Positions 10,807 to 20,103 of a stretch of 64,000 nucleotides of DNA are shown here, one piece after another. Both the position numbers and the translations under genes were made by a program. Source of the stretch: Martinezella lusitana (lineage in GTDB: Bacteria > Pseudomonadota > Alphaproteobacteria > Rhizobiales > Rhizobiaceae). The first letter of the stretch is position 1; each line of letters opens with the position of its first letter. Below the pieces are notes generated by a model, which was given only the letters and a program-made list of their open reading frames with translations, had not been told where the DNA came from and ran no database searches. Location: NCBI RefSeq assembly GCF_014207095.1, contig NZ_JACHBG010000013.1, positions 62,001 through 126,000 on the forward strand. The letters are read 5' to 3'.

Positions 10807-11750
10807 AGGGCTGCCCTCATGCGCGGATTGAGGAGGACGTAGAGAATATCGGCAATCAGGTTCATCGCGATGAAGCCGATGGCCGTGCATAGCACCACGC
10901 CCTGGACGACCGCGTAATCCCGGTTGAAGACCGCATCGACGATCAGCTTGCCGAAGCCGGGGATGGTGAAGATCTGCTCCGTCAGCACCGCCCCAGCCAG
11001 CAGCTCGCCGAAAAGCAGGGCGCTAACGGTGATAACGGGCAGGATGGCGTTGCGGAAACTGTGCTGCAGGATCACGGCCGTCTCCGGCAAGCCCTTGGCT
11101 CGTGCCGTGCGGATATAGTCGGCGCTGAGCACGCTCAGCATGGAGGAGCGGGTGTGGCGCATCAGTGTGGCGGCCAGCGCGTTGCCAAGCACGAAGGCCG
11201 GCATCAGCATGGTCTGGATCGAACGCCAGGGATCCTCGAAGAACGGCTGGTATCCGGATGCCGGCAACCAGTGGAGCTTTACCGAAACCAGCAGGATCAG
11301 CATGATGCCCAGCCAGAAGTTCGGCACGGACAGGCCGCAAAGGGCAACGATATTGGCGAGAAAGTCGATGAAGGTATTCTTCTTCACTGCAGCCAGAATG
11401 CCCATTGGAATACCGATCACGAAGGCGAAGATCATCGACATGACGGCAAGCTGGATGGTGACGGGCAGCTTTTCGGCGACAAGCGTCAGGACGGGCTGAT
11501 TGGTGCGCAGCGACACGCCGAGATCGCCTTTCGCGATCCCCTGCAGCCAGTAGCCATATTGGAAGATAACCGGGTCGTTCAGGCGATATTTTTCGCGGAG
11601 CAGCTCGAGCACTTGCGGATCGCGCTCTTCTCCCGCCATGGCGAGCACCGGATCGCCCGGCAACAACTTTTGCAGCGAGAAGACGAAGATCGAAATGATC
11701 AGCAGCGTCGGTATCGCGACGATCAGCCTCTTTCCAATATAACGATACAT
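10803..11750 (-). CDS. Peptide ABC transporter permease (DppB/GsiC-like)
   Basis: 315-residue inner-membrane permease. The first span and the family hallmark LLPGDPVLAMAGEE are near the N-terminus, followed by LREKYRLNDP. Later come the membrane spans, the docking loop YIRTARAKGLPE and the C-terminal AVVQGVVLCTAIGFIAMNL. It pairs with the DppC-like subunit whose start overlaps its stop. The substrate-binding gene is immediately upstream in the same direction. Confidence 0.93.
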   Translation of the reverse strand: MYRYIGKRLIVAIPTLLIISIFVFSLQKLLPGDPVLAMAGEERDPQVLELLREKYRLNDPVIFQYGYWLQGIAKGDLGVSLRTNQPVLTLVAEKLPVTIQLAVMSMIFAFVIGIPMGILAAVKKNTFIDFLANIVALCGLSVPNFWLGIMLILLVSVKLHWLPASGYQPFFEDPWRSIQTMLMPAFVLGNALAATLMRHTRSSMLSVLSADYIRTARAKGLPETAVILQHSFRNAILPVITVSALLFGELLAGAVLTEQIFTIPGFGKLIVDAVFNRDYAVVQGVVLCTAIGFIAMNLIADILYVLLNPRMRAAL

Positions 11751-11817
11751 GGTTGGATCCTCGCCGCGCTATCGATGGTGGAAGCGCCATGCGGCAAAGC
11801 CGCATGGCATGGCTGGC

Positions 11818-13326
11818 TCAGTTGCTCTTCTTCACGCCGACAAGGCGGATCATGCCGTCAGGCGAGGGCAGGAAACCGGACACTTTCTTGTTGTAGCCCC
11901 AGATCCACGCCTGGTGTCCAAGGAAAGTGATCGGCAGATCATCGTTGAGGATTGCTTCGGCCGCATCGTATTTCTGCTTGCGCACCGCGTTGTCCTGCGA
12001 TTGGCGGGCGTCGAGCAGCAGCTTGTCGACCTCCGGATTGCTGTACTTGGAATCGTTGAGGCCGGCGCCGGTCGTCACGAACTGCTGGATGTTGCCATCC
12101 GGATCGGAGCGGCCGGACCAGTCGGAGCGGCTGATCTGATAGTTGCCGGCCGTCTGCGCGTCGAGCAATGTCGCAAATTCCGTCGTCTTCAGCGTCACGT
12201 CGAAACCTGCCTCGGCGACCATCGATTGGATGATCTGCATCATCTGCATGGTGACGGGATTGTTCGAGACCATCATTTCAACAGGTACGCGATCAAAGCC
12301 GGCCGCCTTGACCAAAGCCTTGGCCTTATCGACGTCGCGGGCCGGCACCGGGATAGTCTTGTCGAACCAAGGGCTGTTCGGCGCAAAGGGCTGGTTGCCG
12401 GCAAGGCCCGTGCCGTCAAAGACGATCTGCATGGCGGCTTCGCGGTCGATTGCCAGGGAAAAGGCTTGACGCAGGCGCTTGTCCTTGCCCATCGGATTGT
12501 CGGCGCGCTGCCCATTGCCGACATTGGCATAGATGCCGAGCCAGCCGGTGCCGATCGCATCCGCGTAGACAAGATTGGGATCGCCCTTCACCGTGGCCGC
12601 GTCGGATGCGGCGAGACGGTCGATCATATCGAGATCGCCGGATCGCAGGTTTGCGAGGCGAACCGTCGTGTCCGGGATCGGCAGGTAGGTCACCTTGTCG
12701 ATAAAGATATTGTCCCTGTTCCAGTAATCCTGGAACTTTTCGAGCACGATCCGGTCCTGCTGCACGCGCTCGACGAACTTGAACGGGCCGGAGCAAACCG
12801 GGTGGTCGCCGAATTTCGCACCGGAAGCCTTCGCCGCCGTTGGCGAAACCATCATGCCGGAGCGATCGGAAAGCTGGGCAAGCAGCGTGACATCGGGGGC
12901 CTTCAGGGTGAACGTGACCTGATATTCACTCGATGCCTCGACCTTGGCGACGGAAGAGAGCTCGCTCTTGCGGCGGGATTCCGGCATGGTCTGATAGCGC
13001 TGGATGTTGTCGACCACAGCCTGCGCATTGAACGGCGTTCCGTCCTGGAACTTGACGCCCTGACGCAGTTCCATCATCAGTTGCTTGCCGTCGTCAGACC
13101 ATTTCCAGGATGTGGCGAGCTGCGGCACGAACTGCAGATCCGGGGTGACATCGACAAGCTTGTCGCAAAGGGCCGTATAGACGATACGGCCGACAAACGA
13201 GCGCGACTGTGCCGGGTCCAGTGCATCGGCATCATCCTGAAGGCCGATCTTGAGTTCAACAGCGAAGGCCGGCAAGGCAATCAGGACGCCGGCGGCAAGC
13301 GATGCCAGGAATTTGGTGATCTTCAT
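11818..13326 (-). CDS. Peptide/glutathione-type ABC substrate-binding protein (SBP family 5)
   Basis: 502-residue periplasmic binding protein. Residues 1-22 form a signal peptide (MKITKFL, hydrophobic core, ALPAFA). The mature protein has the family 5 layout: an early LDPAQSRSFVGRIVYTALCDKL region, VPQLATSWKWSDDGKQLMMELR, then GSGPF-like CSGPFKFVERVQQDRIVLEKF. Family 5 proteins bind peptides, glutathione, nickel or opines. With a gamma-glutamyltransferase in the operon, glutathione or another gamma-glutamyl compound is an attractive but unproven ligand. Confidence 0.9.
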   Translation of the reverse strand: MKITKFLASLAAGVLIALPAFAVELKIGLQDDADALDPAQSRSFVGRIVYTALCDKLVDVTPDLQFVPQLATSWKWSDDGKQLMMELRQGVKFQDGTPFNAQAVVDNIQRYQTMPESRRKSELSSVAKVEASSEYQVTFTLKAPDVTLLAQLSDRSGMMVSPTAAKASGAKFGDHPVCSGPFKFVERVQQDRIVLEKFQDYWNRDNIFIDKVTYLPIPDTTVRLANLRSGDLDMIDRLAASDAATVKGDPNLVYADAIGTGWLGIYANVGNGQRADNPMGKDKRLRQAFSLAIDREAAMQIVFDGTGLAGNQPFAPNSPWFDKTIPVPARDVDKAKALVKAAGFDRVPVEMMVSNNPVTMQMMQIIQSMVAEAGFDVTLKTTEFATLLDAQTAGNYQISRSDWSGRSDPDGNIQQFVTTGAGLNDSKYSNPEVDKLLLDARQSQDNAVRKQKYDAAEAILNDDLPITFLGHQAWIWGYNKKVSGFLPSPDGMIRLVGVKKSN

Positions 13327-13408
13327 TTCGTTCTCCTGATTATAGTTTTGTTGTGCGCAGATCCTGGCCGGTTTCCTCTCCGGTCATGGCCTGACTTGAG
13401 ATTTTGGT

Positions 13409-14146
13409 TCAGCCCGCCTCACCGGCCGGCGACTCCTTTGCGTATTGCGCATCGAGAGAGGTGATGCGGGTCAGGCTCTCCTGAAGCATGAGAAGGTGTT
13501 CGCGCATGGCCTCGCCAGCCTTCATCGGGTTGCGCGCCGCAATCGCGTCGATGATTGCGATATGCTGCGCGTAGGAGACCGGGCGTGTCTTGTTGGTGCT
13601 GCGGGCCAATTCGCGAATGGTTTGCCAGGCCTCATCCTGTCGGACGTGATTGATGACGTCGAATATGGTCAGAAAGAACTGGTTGCCGGCACTCTCGGCG
13701 ATGAGCCGATGCAAGGCGCCGTCCCAGAGTTCGCGGCTATCGGCATCGTCGCTGGCGGTGATCTTCTTCGTCAGCTCATACATGCGGTCGATGTCCGCAG
13801 GCTTGGCCCGCATGGCCGCCAACTGAGCCAATTGCGGCTCGATGCGCAGGCGCACTTCCATGACTTCCATGAGATCTGTGCCCGCAACGAGCGAGCTGAC
13901 ATGCTCGCTCCAGCCATTTGGTCGCTGTCCGGCATAGGTTCCCGAGCCCTGACGCCGCCAGACGCGCCCTTCTGCTTCCAACACCTCCAGTGCTCGTCGT
14001 ATGGCTCGGCGGCTGACGCCAAAGGTCTCAGATAAGGCCCGTTCCGTCGGCAGCTTTCCATCGGCTGGCAAGCCATCCGAACTCAGCAAGCCCCGAAGCT
14101 TCTCCAGAGCATGAACCGAATTCTCCGGAAGGCTGTTGCTTGCCAT
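13409..14146 (-). CDS. GntR/FadR-family transcriptional regulator
   Basis: 245-residue DNA-binding regulator. The N-terminal winged helix is visible in LPTERALSETFGVSRRAIR followed by VLEAEGRVWRRQGSGTY. The rest is the helical FCD ligand-binding domain typical of FadR-type members (GALHRLIAESAGNQFFLTIFDVINH, partial). It is transcribed ahead of the binding-protein gene and is probably the first gene or local regulator of the peptide importer operon. A perfect inverted repeat lies ten bases before its start codon, consistent with autoregulation. Confidence 0.9.
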   Translation of the reverse strand: MASNSLPENSVHALEKLRGLLSSDGLPADGKLPTERALSETFGVSRRAIRRALEVLEAEGRVWRRQGSGTYAGQRPNGWSEHVSSLVAGTDLMEVMEVRLRIEPQLAQLAAMRAKPADIDRMYELTKKITASDDADSRELWDGALHRLIAESAGNQFFLTIFDVINHVRQDEAWQTIRELARSTNKTRPVSYAQHIAIIDAIAARNPMKAGEAMREHLLMLQESLTRITSLDAQYAKESPAGEAG

Positions 14147-14155
14147 GTCGAGGAT

Positions 14156-14176
14156 GAACCAATTTGGAATTGGTTC
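14156..14176. promoter_or_regulatory. Probable GntR operator
   Basis: Perfect 9-bp inverted repeat GAACCAATT / AATTGGTTC separated by TGG, ten bases upstream of the GntR start. FadR-type regulators bind short AT-centred palindromes of this sort; assignment to this regulator is inferred from position. Confidence 0.6.
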
Positions 14177-14307
14177 GATTGAAATTCAACGCAACCGCTC
14201 CGTCAAGCTCTTTTTTGTGCAATTTTGACAATGCACAATGCTTGTGCGCAATGCTTCAAGGCGGCCTGCGATGTGCAGCCGCCTCGGGAAGGGTGAGGGA
14301 GCGAATA

Positions 14308-14325
14308 TCCCCGGCGTTCGCCGGG
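14308..14325 (-). terminator. Hairpin after the M81 peptidase gene
   Basis: CCCCGGCG and CGCCGGGG form an 8-bp stem with a two-base TT centre, eight bases past the M81 peptidase stop. No T tract follows, so termination strength is uncertain. Confidence 0.5.
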
Positions 14326-14332
14326 GAAAGGT

Positions 14333-15775
14333 TCAGCGACCGACGGTGCGCGCCGAAAGCGCCGTCTCCGGCGTGAAGTCGAAATCCTTGTCGAAAGGGT
14401 AGGTGAGCTTCGTCTTCCGGGGCCGCGGCAGACGCTCAACGAACTGATCGACAACGCCGGGCGACAGCGCCATGAGATTCGGGTTGGCGATAGGAGCCAG
14501 CTCCGGCGAGAGATAGCCGGATTTGACCACGATGATTTTTGCCTTGTGGGGATCGAGGCCGAGACGGGTGAAGTCGGCGATGTTGTGATAGGGGCGGCGC
14601 TTGGCGGATAGCACAAGGTCTATGCCGCCGATCGAAACGACAGCTTGCGCGTCGCTGGCATCCTTCGTCTCAAGCAGGAATTTGACGGTGAAAGTGCCCT
14701 TGACCGGCTTGCTGCCCTTGGTGTCCAGCGATGCGCCGACGGAGAGATCAAGAGTGGCGCCGATGCCGGCTGCATAGCAAGCCTCGGTCGCAGCCCGGTC
14801 GGCGATGCCTGCGAAGATGACCCCTTCGGCCTTCTTTGCGAGGAGTTCGGCCAGCACGTCGGCGCGGTCGCCGACGCCGCCGCCAGTGGGATTGTCACCG
14901 GATTCGGCCAGAACAACGGGTGCGGTCGTGCTGGCAATTGCCTTGTCGACGCATTCTTCGGTTGAGCCGACCTCGCAACCGAAGACGAAGTCCTCGCGCA
15001 CGTCCCAATAGGCTTGTGCCAGGCGCTTTGCCTCGCGTTCGAGAACGGCGTGATCCGTGCCAGTCATGATGACGGCTGCCGTGCAGCGCGGTTCGTCGGC
15101 CCACACGTAGCCGACCATCAGGGAGGCATCCCAGATGCCGTCGATGGCATCGATCTCGGGAAGCCGATCGTAGAGGCTCTTTGCCGGCTCGTCGACCGTG
15201 CTGGTGCGTTCGCCCGGAAGCACGACGGGGATCGGCGCCCAGAGCAGGATCGGTTTTACGCCGGTCTTCAGGCTTTCCGTCAGCATCTTGACGGCACGGC
15301 GCATCGTTTCCTCGACATCGATATGCGGTGCGGTGCGATAGGTGGAGTACATGTCGAGCGCGTCGATGATGCGCTGCGTGACGTTGCCGTGGAGGTCGTA
15401 GCTGGCCGAGACCGTGCAATCGTCGCCGACGAGGGCACGCGCAGCGCTGATCCAATCGCCTTCGGCATCTTCCATGCCTTCGACATACATGGCGCCGTGC
15501 ATGGCAAGGTAGAGTCCGTCGAGCGGCAAGAGGGGTTTCAGGCGCTCCAGGAATTCCGCCTTGAACGCTTCGTAGGTGTGGCGGGCGACCGGGCCGCCGG
15601 CGATAGCCCTGGCGTGAATGGTTGGCAGGAATTCGCCGTCGTAATCCCTAAGAAAGGCAAAATAGGGCGCGGCCGCCAGCTCTTCGCCGCGAAGAACGCG
15701 AAAGTCCTTTTCCTCATTCAGAACGGGATTATAGGTGCTGCATTCAATATGAATGCCTCCGACGGCAATGCGCAT
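14333..15775 (-). CDS. M81 family metallopeptidase (MlrC-like)
   Basis: 480-residue member of the MlrC/M81 family, named for the third enzyme of microcystin breakdown; most members are uncharacterised and sit near peptide importers. It starts MRIAVGGIHIECSTYNP, typical of the family, with metal-ligand candidates such as the DLHGN segment and the later ESGDNPTGGGVGD motif. ATG 15775 follows GAGG and is preferred to the upstream ATG at 15802, which would overlap the ROK gene. It is seven bases downstream of the ROK regulator gene, so the two likely form an operon. Confidence 0.88.
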   Translation of the reverse strand: MRIAVGGIHIECSTYNPVLNEEKDFRVLRGEELAAAPYFAFLRDYDGEFLPTIHARAIAGGPVARHTYEAFKAEFLERLKPLLPLDGLYLAMHGAMYVEGMEDAEGDWISAARALVGDDCTVSASYDLHGNVTQRIIDALDMYSTYRTAPHIDVEETMRRAVKMLTESLKTGVKPILLWAPIPVVLPGERTSTVDEPAKSLYDRLPEIDAIDGIWDASLMVGYVWADEPRCTAAVIMTGTDHAVLEREAKRLAQAYWDVREDFVFGCEVGSTEECVDKAIASTTAPVVLAESGDNPTGGGVGDRADVLAELLAKKAEGVIFAGIADRAATEACYAAGIGATLDLSVGASLDTKGSKPVKGTFTVKFLLETKDASDAQAVVSIGGIDLVLSAKRRPYHNIADFTRLGLDPHKAKIIVVKSGYLSPELAPIANPNLMALSPGVVDQFVERLPRPRKTKLTYPFDKDFDFTPETALSARTVGR

Positions 15776-15782
15776 GGGAACC

Positions 15783-16916
15783 TCAATTCGGGGTGGGACC
15801 AATCAGAAAATTGTGAGCGGCAATGCTGGCGGCACCCCGCGCCCAGACGTCGCGATCGACGCGATGGGTGCGGATCGGCGTCTGCCCGGCGTAGCGCGGC
15901 AATACATTTGCCTCGGCCGTCTGCCGCATGACGGTGCCGAAAAGGCCATCGAAGCGCCCCTCGACATGGGCGATCAGGATCATGCCGGGATCGTTGAACT
16001 GGATCAGGTGAGCGATGGCCAGCCCGAGGGCATTGCCGGCTCGATGCAGAACGCGCACGGCGGCTGCATTTCCGCGCGCCGCTTCGGTTTCCAGGTCCTC
16101 GATCGAATGGCAGGAAAGGCCTTCCGCCTTGGCCATTTCCCTGATTGCCTTTAGCGAAGCGACGGTATCGAGGCAGCCGCGCTTGCCGCAGCGGCAGGGC
16201 GAACCGCCCGGCTCTATAGTGCAATGGGCGATCTCGCCAGCACCGCCGTGATTGCCACGGTAAAGCTTGCCGCCGATAAAGTGAGCGCAGCCTATGCCGT
16301 CATCGAAGGAGACGACGCTGAAATTCTGCACGTCGCGGGCGCTACCAAACAACTTCTCGCTGACGGCAACCGCCTTGGCGTCGTTTTCGATGAATGTGTC
16401 GATGCCGCACTTCTGGCTAATGATCTGAGCCAGGGGCACATCCTGCCATCCAAGCAAAGTAGACTGAACGCAGTTTGCCTGTCTCTCGTCGACGAAACCG
16501 GAAAGAGCGACACCAAGACCGTAGAGCTTTCGCTTGGCATCCTTCCGACCGGACAGCAGCTTCGGCAGAGCATCGGCGATCAACCCGGCAATGACGCCCG
16601 GATCGCGCGACAGCGGCATGGTCTGCCGTGCGAGAATATTGCCGTTGAAGTCGCTCAGCACCAGCGGCGCGGGATCTTCCAGCAAGGATATGCCGACGAA
16701 GAAGGCGCCTTCGGGATGCAGATCAAGCAGAATCGATGGGCGTCCCTGGCCCTGGACCGTCTCTGTCTCGTGCAGGACGCCAAGCGCGATCAGATCGCGA
16801 GCGATCCCGCTCATGGCGGCCTTGCTGAGCCCCATGGACGCAGCCAGGGCGGTGCGGCTCGATGGCCCGGATTGCCCGATGACCCTTAGAAGCTGTTGTT
16901 GAGAAGAGGTAAGCAA
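15783..16916 (-). CDS. ROK family transcriptional regulator
   Basis: 377-residue repressor/kinase/ORF family protein. The N-terminal helix-turn-helix is in SSRTALAASMGLSKAAMSG. The ROK domain shows the EIAH segment and zinc motif CRCGKRGCLD, with glycine-rich phosphate-binding regions around it. The start is a TTG at 16916; the frame contains no ATG or GTG between it and an upstream stop, and the HTH begins immediately after. It likely senses a sugar or amino sugar and controls itself and the M81 peptidase gene. Repeated GGAAATAAA motifs just upstream are candidate binding sites. Confidence 0.88.
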   Translation of the reverse strand: MLTSSQQQLLRVIGQSGPSSRTALAASMGLSKAAMSGIARDLIALGVLHETETVQGQGRPSILLDLHPEGAFFVGISLLEDPAPLVLSDFNGNILARQTMPLSRDPGVIAGLIADALPKLLSGRKDAKRKLYGLGVALSGFVDERQANCVQSTLLGWQDVPLAQIISQKCGIDTFIENDAKAVAVSEKLFGSARDVQNFSVVSFDDGIGCAHFIGGKLYRGNHGGAGEIAHCTIEPGGSPCRCGKRGCLDTVASLKAIREMAKAEGLSCHSIEDLETEAARGNAAAVRVLHRAGNALGLAIAHLIQFNDPGMILIAHVEGRFDGLFGTVMRQTAEANVLPRYAGQTPIRTHRVDRDVWARGAASIAAHNFLIGPTPN

Positions 16917-17225
16917 TTCAACGTTCCGCCCGCATTTTTCCCGACCATAAGTTCAGGAAATAAACAAATCAACGGAAATAAATTTTTCTGGGAGCCAAAC
17001 TGAGCATGGAGCCGGCAAATTCTGCGGAAATTCCCATCACCGGCGTCCGCATTTAAACAGTTGACATCGGCCCCTACCAATATGCAATGCTTATTATAAC
17101 GATTCAGCAGGCTTAGCCCTCCCGTCGCCTCGTCTTCCGACGTCGATTCCAAAATCAACACCCGATCCTGGCCGCTCGGCGGCCCGCGTGTCCGATGTCA
17201 GGCGCCGCAGTCAGAAAGGAACACC
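16917..17225. other. Divergent intergenic region, ROK regulator / MFS exporter
   Basis: 309 bases with no supported gene. Two copies of GGAAATAAA about 20 bases apart lie near 16955-16985, close to the ROK start, and are possible operators. TTGACA occurs at 17061-17066 but a -10 box at ideal spacing is not evident; TTATAA at about 17094 is too far. AGAAAGGAA just before 17226 serves as the ribosome binding site of the exporter. Confidence 0.45.
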
Positions 17226-18722
17226 ATGTCCACTACGGTCGACCGTTCGAGACGCCCGTTGGTCATCGTCTCGATCATGCTGGCGACCTTCATGGTTGCC
17301 GTCGAAGCGACCATTGTCGCGACCGCCATGCCGCATATTGTGGGTCAGCTTGGCGGCTTCACCTATTACAGCTGGGTGTTCTCCGCCTTTCTGCTCGCAC
17401 AATCCACGACGACGGTCATTTACGGCAAGCTTTCCGATATTTTCGGGCGCAAGCCGATGCTGATCGGCGGAATTCTTATTTTTCTGGTGGGGTCTGCGCT
17501 TGCGGGTTTTGCCTGGTCGATGGCCTCGCTGATCGCTTTCCGATTGCTTCAGGGGCTCGGCGCCGGCGCCATTCAGCCCGTGACGATGACCGTCGTCGGC
17601 GATCTCTACAAGCTGGAGGAGCGGGCCAAGGTGCAGGGCGCGCTCGCCAGCGTCTGGGCTGTTTCGGCCGTCATCGGTCCGCTTGCAGGCGGCCTCATCG
17701 TCGATCATTTCTCCTGGGCCTGGATTTTCTGGATCAACCTGCCCGTTGGCGTTCTGGCCATTGCGGGCTTCATATTCTTTCTGCACGAGCGTATCACGCC
17801 GCGTGAGGCGAAGATCGACTATCTCGGCACGATCCTGTTCTCGATATCGATCATATCGCTGCTGGTCATTCTGACGGAGACCGATGCCGGCTTTGCCGTC
17901 CTCTGTCCGCTTGCCATTGTCTTCGTGGTCAGCGGTATTCTGTTCCTATGGCAGGAACGGCGCGCGCCCGAGCCGATCATTTCGATCGCACTTTGGAGCC
18001 GGCGTCTCATCGCCACCAGCAATGCCGCGACGTTGCTTGCGGGCATGGCCCTCATCGGTCTGACGACAGTTTTGCCGATCTATGTGCAGGGTGTCCTCGG
18101 CCGTTCGCCGCTGGAGGCCGGCTTCACCTTGACGATGCTGATCGTCGGGTGGCCGCTCGCGGTCATGCTCTCGAGCCGGTTCTTTCGCACCTTCGGGATC
18201 CGCCGGACATTGCGCTTCGGCAGCTTCATGTTTCCGCTCGGCGCGTTGTTTCTGTTGTTTCTCACCCCTGAAAGCAGCCCGGTGATTGCGGGTATCGGCT
18301 CCTTCCTGATGGGTTTCGGCATGGGCCTCATCAGCCTCACCAGCGTCGTCCTCGTCCAGGAAAGCGTCGAGTGGTCGATGCGCGGCAGCGCCACTGCGTC
18401 GATCATTTTCTCACGCAGTCTCGGCAATACGCTTGGTGCGACGGCGCTCGGTGCAATTATGAATGTCGGCATAGCGCATTACGGCAGCGGCGAACTGGCA
18501 AGCAGGCTTCACGATATCCTCAATCAGCCGACGGGCCTTTCAAACCTCGGCGGTGACCCGGCGATCAGAAATGTCTTCGATGCCGCCTTGCATTGGAGTT
18601 TCTGGGGTGTCGTCGCCGTCGCCGTCACGACCTTTGCAACGATCTGGCTGATCCCGGTTGCTCACGATGCCGGCGGCCGCTCGACGCTCAAGGCCGATGC
18701 GCAGGATGCGATGACGCATTGA
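17226..18722 (+). CDS. MFS drug/compound exporter, DHA2 (14-TM) family
   Basis: 498-residue inner-membrane proton antiporter of the EmrB/QacA type. Motif C-like and motif A segments are visible: MVAVEATIVATAMPHIVGQL at the first span, GKLSDIFGRKPM between spans 2 and 3, and VSAVIGPLAGGLIVDHFSW in the fifth span. Hydrophobic segments run nearly to residue 480, consistent with 14 spans. No membrane-fusion partner is adjacent, so it probably works alone at the inner membrane. Substrate unknown. Confidence 0.9.
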   Translation: MSTTVDRSRRPLVIVSIMLATFMVAVEATIVATAMPHIVGQLGGFTYYSWVFSAFLLAQSTTTVIYGKLSDIFGRKPMLIGGILIFLVGSALAGFAWSMASLIAFRLLQGLGAGAIQPVTMTVVGDLYKLEERAKVQGALASVWAVSAVIGPLAGGLIVDHFSWAWIFWINLPVGVLAIAGFIFFLHERITPREAKIDYLGTILFSISIISLLVILTETDAGFAVLCPLAIVFVVSGILFLWQERRAPEPIISIALWSRRLIATSNAATLLAGMALIGLTTVLPIYVQGVLGRSPLEAGFTLTMLIVGWPLAVMLSSRFFRTFGIRRTLRFGSFMFPLGALFLLFLTPESSPVIAGIGSFLMGFGMGLISLTSVVLVQESVEWSMRGSATASIIFSRSLGNTLGATALGAIMNVGIAHYGSGELASRLHDILNQPTGLSNLGGDPAIRNVFDAALHWSFWGVVAVAVTTFATIWLIPVAHDAGGRSTLKADAQDAMTH

Positions 18723-18784
18723 TACAGTAGGGCCGGCATTGCTCCAATCGCACTGCCGGCATTTCTCTCTGCATCGATGCTGGA

Positions 18785-18829
18785 GCATGTCGCGTAAAAG
18801 TGCGTAGCGGTTTTGCGGCAACGACATGC
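18785..18829. repeat. Rhizobial-type intergenic palindrome
   Basis: GCATGTCG and CGACATGC bracket a 29-base centre containing AAAAGTG and CGGTTTTGC. This composition (AAAAGTGCG...GCGGTTTT) is recalled as a frequent small repeat in rhizobial intergenic regions. It lies between the MFS gene and the convergent FadR-like regulator and could help end either transcript. Confidence 0.6.
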
Positions 18830-18892
18830 GCAGAAAGGATGGCTTAAAGCACAGGAAGCGAATCTCAGGGATCGCGACCTGCTTTAACGCGA

Positions 18893-19687
18893 TCAGAAGT
18901 CGCGATAGTTGACCAGCCAGGAATCCAGCAGGCGCCGTGACGCCTGAAGTGCGGCCTCGGCATCGCGCGCAGCAATCGCGTCGAGGATGGCTTTGTGATA
19001 AGGCAGGGCGTTCTTCTGGCCCGCCGCAACGTCCTCATGGCCGGAAAGCGTGCGGTTGGCATAGATCCCGACCGCGATCAGGTCGATCAGCTGCGAATAG
19101 ATCATGTTGTGCGTGGCGGCGAAGATCGCGGTGTGGAAGCGCAGGTCGGCATCCGCATTGGTGTCGATGTCGCCAATACTGGCGACCATTTCCTCATAGG
19201 CGGAGCGAATGGCGGCGATGTCCTCATCCGTGCAGCGCGCCGCTGCGCGTGCCGTCGCCTCCGGCTCAAGGGCCAGCCTGAGATCCTTGATCGCCCGCAT
19301 GATCTCTACGGAAGGCCCAGTCTCATAGTACCAGACCATGACATCCGTATCGAGGTGATGCCAGTTGCTGCGTTCCTTGACGCGAGTGCCCACGCGCGTT
19401 TTGATCTCGACCAGGCCCTTTCCGGCGAGGCACTTCATTGCTTCGCGGATAACAGTGCGACTAATACCGAATTGTTCGACCAGGTCCGGCTCGTTCGGCA
19501 ATGTCGTGCCGGCCGGATAGCGTCCGCCGACGATACGGCGACCGAGCTCGTGGACGAAATAGCCGAAGACGCCGCGGCGCGGGGTCGTACCGTATTTTCG
19601 CACAAAGGCATCGAATGGTGACTGCGCTACGATCAGTTTCGACTCCGGAGTGACCGGAGTGGGCATTGCGTCAGGGCCATGTTTCAT
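18893..19687 (-). CDS. GntR/FadR-family transcriptional regulator
   Basis: 264-residue regulator. The winged helix is at about residues 45-95 (LPNEPDLVEQFGISRTVIRE, then AMKCLAGKGLVEIKTRVGTRV). The C-terminal FCD domain contains the metal-ligand-type pattern with DLRFHTAIFAATHN. An N-terminal extension of about 30 residues precedes the HTH; an internal ATG at 19666 is an alternative start. It lies between two MFS genes transcribed the other way; whether it controls either is unknown. Confidence 0.87.
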   Translation of the reverse strand: MKHGPDAMPTPVTPESKLIVAQSPFDAFVRKYGTTPRRGVFGYFVHELGRRIVGGRYPAGTTLPNEPDLVEQFGISRTVIREAMKCLAGKGLVEIKTRVGTRVKERSNWHHLDTDVMVWYYETGPSVEIMRAIKDLRLALEPEATARAAARCTDEDIAAIRSAYEEMVASIGDIDTNADADLRFHTAIFAATHNMIYSQLIDLIAVGIYANRTLSGHEDVAAGQKNALPYHKAILDAIAARDAEAALQASRRLLDSWLVNYRDF

Positions 19688-20103
19688 TATGCGGGGCTCT
19701 CGTTCCTATTGATGCGACGTCGTGAAACCGGCCGTCAGCTCTTGTCGGCTGGGAGGTTTCTGTACCGGCGTCTCGGCTGCCTCGGGCTGTTCCATAGTGT
19801 TCTTGTTTCAATGTTGTCGTTCTTCGTGCGGCGTATTCAGGCGGAAAAGCCTAGCATGTCTTCCACATGAATGCCTACTGGCTGCCGTTGACCGGTCTGT
19901 TTCCGGTTGCGAGCTCAAGAACAGCGTATCGGATACCTCCATTCGCAGTGCAGGCTGCGGCAGTGCGGTGATCAAGTTGCGCACCGTCCCTTAAGCGAAA
20001 CGTGATCGGCCAAGCGAGAAATGTGGCGATTTTCACCTATCGTAAACGTTCCCGAACCGATTAAATGACGTGGAGTGCGAGGAGGATTCGAGGTGATCGA
20101 CGG
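19688..20103. other. Intergenic region upstream of second MFS gene
   Basis: 416 bases without a supported gene. Short open frames here lack ribosome binding sites and family resemblance. The right end contains GAGGAGG and GAGGTGA before the MFS start. No convincing promoter or palindrome was identified. Confidence 0.4.

Noticed and set aside
11749..13464. 571-codon plus-strand open frame opposite the peptide-binding protein gene
   Set aside because: It mirrors the family 5 binding protein and part of the GntR gene in antisense; composition and lack of a ribosome binding site mark it as a GC-driven shadow.
17061..17100. TTGACA followed by TATGCA or TTATAA as a promoter for the first MFS gene
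   Set aside because: Spacings of 14 and 27 bases do not suit sigma70.
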